Source: Candidatus Bipolaricaulota bacterium
GTDB lineage: Bacteria; Bipolaricaulota; Bipolaricaulia; UBA7950; UBA9294
Reading direction: 5' to 3'
DNA length: 10,736 nucleotides
Assembly: GCA_023132545.1 (NCBI GenBank)
Contig: JAGLYB010000049.1
Coordinates: forward strand, 1-10,736
Position numbers and translations under genes: made by a program
Notes under the pieces: generated by a model
Databases searched by the model: none
Told to the model about the DNA's origin: nothing
Seen by the model: the letters and a program-made list of their open reading frames with translations, nothing else
Shown: positions 6,438 to 10,736 of the stretch, piece by piece
Layout of the letters: each line of letters begins with the position of its first letter
How positions within the stretch are numbered: the first letter of the stretch is position 1

Positions 6438-7668
6438 TGCGTGCTCCTATGGATCGCAGTTTCGTCTCCAGGTTCGCGTGACCACGATCGATGTGGTCCA
6501 GTCCGGTGATGATGGTTCGCCCCCGTGCCGCCAGCCCGGCCAATACAAGGGCCGCACCGCCACGGATATCCGGGGCTTCCACCTGTTGTCCAATCAGTTC
6601 ATCGACGCCCTGAATCATAAGACTCGTACCGTCTTGCACGATGTGAGCCCCCATCTTGCTCAATGCGGAAGTATAGGCAAAGCGGCGTTCAAAGACCGAT
6701 TCCACAATCGCACTCGTGCCCGCAGCCGTTGATAGAAACGCAGACATGGGTGGATGAAGATCAGTCGGAAATCCCGGATACGGGGACGTTTCAAGGCTGA
6801 CGGCAATCGGACGGGCAATTCCAGTCGCCGTGATCGACGTCTCGCCGACCTCAAGTTTCACACCCGTAGATCTCAGAGACTCTAGGAATGCATCCAGATG
6901 TTCGGGACAGACGGGCGACACAGAAACGCTGCCCCGTGTGATAGCACCCGCCAACAGAAGCGTAGCTGCTTCCATGCGATCCGGGATCAGTGTATGTTCG
7001 GCTCCTCCGAGAGAACGCTTCCCTGTTACATGAATCCTACGATTGCCGACCGAGATTTCCGCTCCCATCTTGGAGAGCAGATCGATGAGATCCATGACCT
7101 CCGGCTCGGTCGCGGCATTATGAATGACAGTTTTCCCTTGTGCGAGGCAGGCAGCCATGATGATCTGCTCAGTCGCACCTACTGAAGGGAACGGAAAGCG
7201 AATCGTACCGCCGATGAGTCGATCAGCAGATACAACGACCACACCAACACGTTCTTCAACACGAGCCCCCAAAGCGCGCAGGCCTTCCAAATGCAGATCT
7301 ACCGGCCGGGCACCAATGGCACAACCGCCGGGCAAGGGAACGACAGCTCTGCCCAACCGAGCGACAAGCGGACCCAGAACCAGAAACGAGGCCCGCATCT
7401 GTCCGACGGAATAGGCATTGGCTTCAGGGATGAGGGTCCCTCCGGTGGCGATGGAAACACTCGTGTCGTGCCGAACGACGCGTTTCCCCAACGCTCCCAG
7501 TGTATAGAGAATGGTGCTGACATCGCGAAGTTGGGGGACCGAATGTAGGACAATCGGCTCTTCGGTCAGTAAGGATGCAATGCAGGAAGGCAAGGCGGCG
7601 TTCTTGGCCCCGCTGATGGGAACGGAACCTGAGAGCGGTTCCCCCCCTTCGATCACAAGTGACTTCAT
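6412..7668 (-). CDS. murA: UDP-N-acetylglucosamine 1-carboxyvinyltransferase
   Basis: 418 aa, standard MurA length. It transfers enolpyruvate from PEP to UDP-GlcNAc, the first committed step of peptidoglycan synthesis in the cytoplasm. The two-lobed EPT fold is complete. K22-N23 in SGAKNAALP bind substrate; the loop cysteine C116 in LPGGCAIGARPVDLHL is the residue attacked by fosfomycin; D303 in PGFPTDLHPP is the catalytic base; and R395 in DHIDRGHANLE contacts PEP. Having Cys rather than Asp at 116 predicts fosfomycin sensitivity of the enzyme. The ATG at 7668 starts 3 nt after the stop of the peptidase gene. I see no Shine-Dalgarno before it, so translation probably depends on coupling with the upstream gene. 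Codons 7-10 contain a run of seven G (7641-7647). The end overlaps hflX by 26 nt. Confidence 0.97.
   Translation of the reverse strand: MKSLVIEGGEPLSGSVPISGAKNAALPSCIASLLTEEPIVLHSVPQLRDVSTILYTLGALGKRVVRHDTSVSIATGGTLIPEANAYSVGQMRASFLVLGPLVARLGRAVVPLPGGCAIGARPVDLHLEGLRALGARVEERVGVVVVSADRLIGGTIRFPFPSVGATEQIIMAACLAQGKTVIHNAATEPEVMDLIDLLSKMGAEISVGNRRIHVTGKRSLGGAEHTLIPDRMEAATLLLAGAITRGSVSVSPVCPEHLDAFLESLRSTGVKLEVGETSITATGIARPIAVSLETSPYPGFPTDLHPPMSAFLSTAAGTSAIVESVFERRFAYTSALSKMGAHIVQDGTSLMIQGVDELIGQQVEAPDIRGGAALVLAGLAARGRTIITGLDHIDRGHANLETKLRSIGARIERREDSA
6444..6448 (-). promoter_or_regulatory. Ribosome binding site deciding the TTG start of hflX
   Basis: AGGAG on the minus strand, 6 nt before TTG 6437 and inside the last codons of murA. 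It is the main reason for preferring this start over the ATG at codon 20. Confidence 0.65.
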
Positions 7669-7671
7669 GAC

Positions 7672-8658
7672 TTACGGAAGATAGCGTTCCGGATCAATCG
7701 GGTATTCCCGATTGCGAAGCTCGAAGTGCAAATGCGGGCCAGATGAGATTCCGGTATTGCCGGATTGGGCGACGGGCTGCCCCATTTCCACGTACTGACC
7801 TGCAAACACAGATGAGCCAGCCAGATGGCCGTACAAACTGTAGAAGCCATCCTTATGCTCAATGATTAACACGTTCCCATACCCTGGTTGATCGCCATAG
7901 AAGAACACTTCACCACCTGCAGACGCATACACGGTCGTTCCTTCCGGCACGTCGATATCGATGCCTTCATGGTGATGGCGATTTCCAAGAACTGGGTGAA
8001 TCCGCCAGCCGAACTGTGAGACAACTTCACCTTCCAGCGGCCAGATGAATTGACTCGGAACACCCCGAGACAGACGAACTGTGTTGTTCCAGAACGATGT
8101 CGTTACTCCCGGAATGAGGATTCGGTCTCCGGCAAAGATCATTGATCGATCCGTCAAATCATTGGCATCAGATAGAGTTTCAACCGGAATGACATAGGAT
8201 CGACCGATATCCGACAAGGTTTGCCCCGGCTGGATGATGTGGACGATACCCTCGTCCGAAGCGTGAAGAACCTGATTGGGTTGAAGCTGTTCGCCACCGA
8301 ACAGTCGATTACTGGCCAACAGGTTGGCGACTGTCACTCCCAGTGCGGTTGCGATGTCGGCCACTGTTTCGCCGTCATCTACGGTATGAGTCAAGAAGCG
8401 CTGAGAACTGACTGGGATGATCCCGTCATCAACTGCGGTGTCGTTAATCGATGGATCGTCTGTTGTTCCGCCATCGATCGGATTGACGATCGCCCCATCA
8501 TCGATCACAACGAGCGGATCGTCGCGCCGCGTGCATCCCGAGCGAAAGAGAATGGGAACGAGGACGATGGCAAGGAGAATCAGGACCGCAATGCCCACTC
8601 GATCCTTGCGGATCGGCTTCGTTTTCGGATAGCGATAGCTTGGGGGTCTCTTAGTCAC
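7672..8658 (-). CDS. Membrane-anchored LysM and M23 (LytM-like) murein endopeptidase
   Basis: 328 aa. A basic N-terminus (residues 1-20) leads into one hydrophobic segment at about 21-38, an N-in signal anchor. An acidic, Gly/Asp/Thr-rich linker (46-82) then spaces the enzyme from the membrane. Two LysM modules follow, at about 90-133 (HTVDDGETVADIA) and 139-183 (HIIQPGQTLSDIG), which bind glycan. The M23 zinc-peptidase domain covers 205-328, with H230 and D234 in HHEGIDID, H278 in LYGHL, and H309/H311 in GPHLHFEL. All catalytic positions are intact, so an active D,D-endopeptidase is expected rather than a degenerate NlpD-type activator. The start is GTG 8658, the only possible one because a stop lies in frame two codons upstream; it overlaps the end of rho by 8 nt. 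S-G-C at 40-42 follows the membrane segment but is not a canonical lipobox. Family certain; cleavage specificity unknown. Confidence 0.94.
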   Translation of the reverse strand: MTKRPPSYRYPKTKPIRKDRVGIAVLILLAIVLVPILFRSGCTRRDDPLVVIDDGAIVNPIDGGTTDDPSINDTAVDDGIIPVSSQRFLTHTVDDGETVADIATALGVTVANLLASNRLFGGEQLQPNQVLHASDEGIVHIIQPGQTLSDIGRSYVIPVETLSDANDLTDRSMIFAGDRILIPGVTTSFWNNTVRLSRGVPSQFIWPLEGEVVSQFGWRIHPVLGNRHHHEGIDIDVPEGTTVYASAGGEVFFYGDQPGYGNVLIIEHKDGFYSLYGHLAGSSVFAGQYVEMGQPVAQSGNTGISSGPHLHFELRNREYPIDPERYLP

Positions 8659-9901
8659 CTTTCATCAGCTCAAGGAACTGCTCGTTGTCCTTTGTCGCCT
8701 CCATCTTTCCCTTGACGAACTCCATCGCCGCCATCGGATCGTTTAAATTCCCCATCATCTTACGTAGGATCCACACTCTGTTCAATTCTTTCTCGCCAAG
8801 CAACAGTTCTTCCTTACGCGTAGCCGACTGTTCGATGTCGATTGCTGGGAATACTCGCTTGTTGGAAAGATTCCGATCCAAGACCAGCTGCATGTTTCCG
8901 GTGCCTTTGAATTCTTCGAACACAACTTGATCCAGCTTGCTGCCCGTATCCACGAGCGCGGTAGCAATAATGGTGAGGCTTCCGCCGTTCTCCATATTGC
9001 GTGCCGCTCCGAAGAATTCCTTCGGCTTGTAGAGAGCCGACGGATCCATGCCCCCTGACAGCAGCTTCCCAGATGTTGGGATGGACAGGTTGTAGGCGCG
9101 CGCCAGTCTCGTAATGGAGTCCATCAGGATCACGACATCGTGCCCCATCTCGACCAAGCGCTTGGCTCGGTCCGTTACCAGTTCGGCGATGCGCGTGTGG
9201 TGTTTGGGTTCCATGTCAAAGGTGGCGGCCACAACTTCTCCCGATTTAATCGACCGGGTGAAATCGGTCACTTCCTCCGGACGTTCATCCACCAACAGAA
9301 CGAACAGCTTGATGTCGGGATGATTAGCGTTGATGCCATTGGCGATCTCTTTAAGTAGCGTCGTTTTTCCCGCCATCGGAGGCGAAACAATCAATCCACG
9401 TTGACCTTTTCCGATGGGACAGAACAGATCGATGATGCGGGTTGAAATCTCTCCGGCGTCGTGCTCCAACTTCAGATGTTCGTCGGGATGCAGCGGCGTT
9501 AGATCTCTGAATCGAGCCCGCCGGCGAGTGCTATCAGGATCCCCGCCATTCACGGTGTCGGCTTTCAGTAAGGCGAAGTACCGCTCATCGTTTTTCGGGG
9601 CTCTGATTCCGCCGGTGACTAAGTCTCCCGAACGCAGTGCCAGGCGCTTGATCTGCGATGGTGATATGTAGACATCGGTTCGGCTGGGCAAACTCGTCTT
9701 GCCGCGCAGGAAACCATATCCATCCGGATGTAACTCTAGAACACCTTCGGAGAAACTCAATTCGCCGGACTTGGCAACGTGGGCCATGATGGCGCGCAAC
9801 ACATCATCCCTGCCAGAATGCTTGTTGTTCTTCAGTTCAAGCTCTTCTGCCAGCGAGAACAGCTCTTCGATCGTTTTACCTTGTAGCTCACGTACTTCCA
9901 T
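8651..9901 (-). CDS. rho: Transcription termination factor Rho
   Basis: 416 aa, close to Escherichia coli Rho and without the long N-terminal insertion seen in some phyla. Rho is a hexameric RNA helicase that loads on untranslated RNA and releases RNA polymerase. An N-terminal helical part (1-45) precedes the RNA-binding cold-shock/OB domain with DGYGFLRG (60-67). The RecA-like motor has the P-loop SPPMAGKTTLL (173-183), Walker B VVILMDSITRLARAYN (256-271), the Q-loop region around GGMDPSALYKPKEFFGAARN, and SLTIIATALVDTGSK plus EEFKGTGNMQL and SATRKEELLL. M176 takes the place of a residue that is usually Lys (K181 in E. coli); the catalytic Walker Lys is kept (K179). The ATG at 9901 is supported by GAGGTGA 6 nt upstream. 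It lies 16 nt downstream of the antiporter gene and overlaps the peptidase gene by 8 nt. Confidence 0.98.
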   Translation of the reverse strand: MEVRELQGKTIEELFSLAEELELKNNKHSGRDDVLRAIMAHVAKSGELSFSEGVLELHPDGYGFLRGKTSLPSRTDVYISPSQIKRLALRSGDLVTGGIRAPKNDERYFALLKADTVNGGDPDSTRRRARFRDLTPLHPDEHLKLEHDAGEISTRIIDLFCPIGKGQRGLIVSPPMAGKTTLLKEIANGINANHPDIKLFVLLVDERPEEVTDFTRSIKSGEVVAATFDMEPKHHTRIAELVTDRAKRLVEMGHDVVILMDSITRLARAYNLSIPTSGKLLSGGMDPSALYKPKEFFGAARNMENGGSLTIIATALVDTGSKLDQVVFEEFKGTGNMQLVLDRNLSNKRVFPAIDIEQSATRKEELLLGEKELNRVWILRKMMGNLNDPMAAMEFVKGKMEATKDNEQFLELMKGD

Positions 9902-9907
9902 TCTTCA

Positions 9908-9914
9908 TCACCTC
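9908..9914 (-). promoter_or_regulatory. Ribosome binding site of rho
   Basis: GAGGTGA on the minus strand, 6 nt before the ATG at 9901, within the 16-nt gap after the antiporter stop. Confidence 0.75.
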
Positions 9915-9917
9915 GAA

Positions 9918-10736
9918 TCATATCCCTCTGCTGATTATCAAAACAGTTACCAATAGATAGGCCACCCAAAGAACGACGGAGTCAACGCCGACTCCAAACA
10001 CCTTCCGGCGAGACCTAATCCCAATGGCGATCATTGCGATCACAGTTAACAACACACCACAAATGGCCACAATCAATTGATCGGTCTCTCCGCCTCGCAA
10101 ATCGGCAAGAATCGAACCCGATCGAAACGCTGAATCAGCGAAGAAGATTGTCAGAATGTTAAACATGTTCGAGCCAAACAAGTTGCCGACGATCATGTCG
10201 TAGGCCCCAATCCGCAAGGCTCCAATCGATGTGGCCAGCTCCGGAAGGGACGTCACAATGGCCACCAGTACCGCTCCCATAAACGAAGCTGACAGCCCGG
10301 TGGCCAGCGCAATTTCCTTACTTGCTCGAATCAAGAAGATACCGGAAACGACAACGACAACCGCAGAGATGGCGAATCCGAGAAGCGCCTTCTGCAACGA
10401 CATCGGCTCGCTTGATTCCTCTTCGATCCCCACCTGTTTCTTCTCAGCATGGAAGAGGAGAACCACACCGGCAACATACCCCAACAGGATGAGCCAGCTG
10501 AATGGACTGATACCCAGCCAAGTTACGGAAGAGCCAATCACTATGCCCAAAGCCGCAAACAGCGTTAGCACAATGGCAACGCTTCCACTGAGCACGTGAT
10601 ACGTTCGAACCTTTAGTAGGAACGGACCGCGCCCTAGTAGCAAGACATCGAGCACGGCGATAATCGCCACATTGAACAGGTTGGATCCGAAGGCATTTCC
10701 CAATGCAATGTTGGGTACATCGATCATGGCGCCGGT
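9918..10736 (-). CDS. CaCA-family Na+(K+)/Ca2+ antiporter, N-terminus cut by window edge
   Basis: The minus-strand frame is still open at the right edge, so the 272 visible residues lack the true start; the internal ATG at 10727 is not it, because it falls inside the alpha-1 repeat. CaCA exchangers move Ca2+ or related cations across the cytoplasmic membrane against Na+ or K+/H+. The second half of alpha-1 is visible as ALGNAFGSNLFN at about 11-22. Alpha-2 is complete: TSLPELATS (162-170) through GNLFGSNMFN (184-193). About eight hydrophobic segments can be counted. A charged loop (EKKQVGIEEESSEP, near 98-111) separates the two homologous halves, as in the YrbG group. Family members are about 320 aa, so roughly 50 residues are missing. 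It is the first visible gene of the minus-strand run. The ion specificity cannot be told. Confidence 0.92.
   Translation of the reverse strand, partial: TGAMIDVPNIALGNAFGSNLFNVAIIAVLDVLLLGRGPFLLKVRTYHVLSGSVAIVLTLFAALGIVIGSSVTWLGISPFSWLILLGYVAGVVLLFHAEKKQVGIEEESSEPMSLQKALLGFAISAVVVVVSGIFLIRASKEIALATGLSASFMGAVLVAIVTSLPELATSIGALRIGAYDMIVGNLFGSNMFNILTIFFADSAFRSGSILADLRGGETDQLIVAICGVLLTVIAMIAIGIRSRRKVFGVGVDSVVLWVAYLLVTVLIISRGI

Noticed and set aside
7641..7647. Seven-base C run (G on the coding strand) in codons 7-10 of murA, as a phase-variation tract
   Set aside because: murA is normally essential and the run is short; switching it off would be lethal unless a second copy exists. It encodes ordinary E-G-G-E residues.
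10725..10727. ATG at 10727 as the start of the antiporter gene
   Set aside because: It falls in the middle of the alpha-1 repeat, and the frame continues open with family-like residues to the window edge.
1..10736. Mobile elements, CRISPR arrays, tRNA/rRNA genes, riboswitches, defence systems
   Set aside because: I read the gaps and gene ends for repeats, stem-loops and RNA-like segments and saw none; the coding content is core or metabolic and coding density leaves no room for them.

Overview
This is a compact bacterial chromosome segment of moderate-to-high GC, judged by eye. Nothing in it points to a mobile element: I saw no transposase, integrase, tRNA, rRNA or CRISPR array. Ten protein genes fill almost the whole window, and the longest gap between them is 116 bp. 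A tungsten-type aldehyde:ferredoxin oxidoreductase suggests an anaerobic or facultatively anaerobic metabolism. Rho, MurA, a LysM/M23 murein hydrolase, HolB and RicT mark a peptidoglycan-containing bacterium. I cannot assign a phylum; gene order and sequence character would fit a poorly sampled lineage, but that is inference.

Layout. (1) At 1-779, on the minus strand, lies the N-terminal part of an AMP-forming acyl-CoA synthetase, cut by the left edge. (2) At 780-895 a short divergent regulatory region carries an imperfect inverted repeat, a second small palindrome and candidate promoters for both directions. (3) At 896-5116, on the plus strand, there is a tight run: aldehyde:ferredoxin oxidoreductase, mobB, holB (DNA polymerase III delta prime) and ricT (PSP1/YaaT). 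(4) At 5079-10736, on the minus strand, a second tight run reads right to left: CaCA-family cation/Ca2+ antiporter (cut by the right edge), rho, LysM-M23 peptidase, murA, hflX. The two runs converge, and the last 38 bp of ricT and hflX overlap.

How the genes may work together. The oxidoreductase makes carboxylic acids from aldehydes. The divergent synthetase could activate such acids to acyl-CoA, and MobB belongs to pyranopterin cofactor biosynthesis, so the left third looks like a small aldehyde/acid module joined to housekeeping genes. holB followed by ricT is a conserved bacterial pairing. The minus-strand run mixes transcription termination (Rho), cell-wall precursor synthesis (MurA), wall remodelling (M23) and ribosome rescue (HflX). 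Junctions of -26 to +16 bp imply one transcript whose promoter lies beyond the right edge.

Most of the window is ordinary core genome. The points most worth a second look are the inverted repeat in the divergent region, a methionine in place of the usual basic residue in the Rho P-loop, the stripped-down N-terminus of HolB with no visible ribosome binding site, and the terminator-less convergent overlap.
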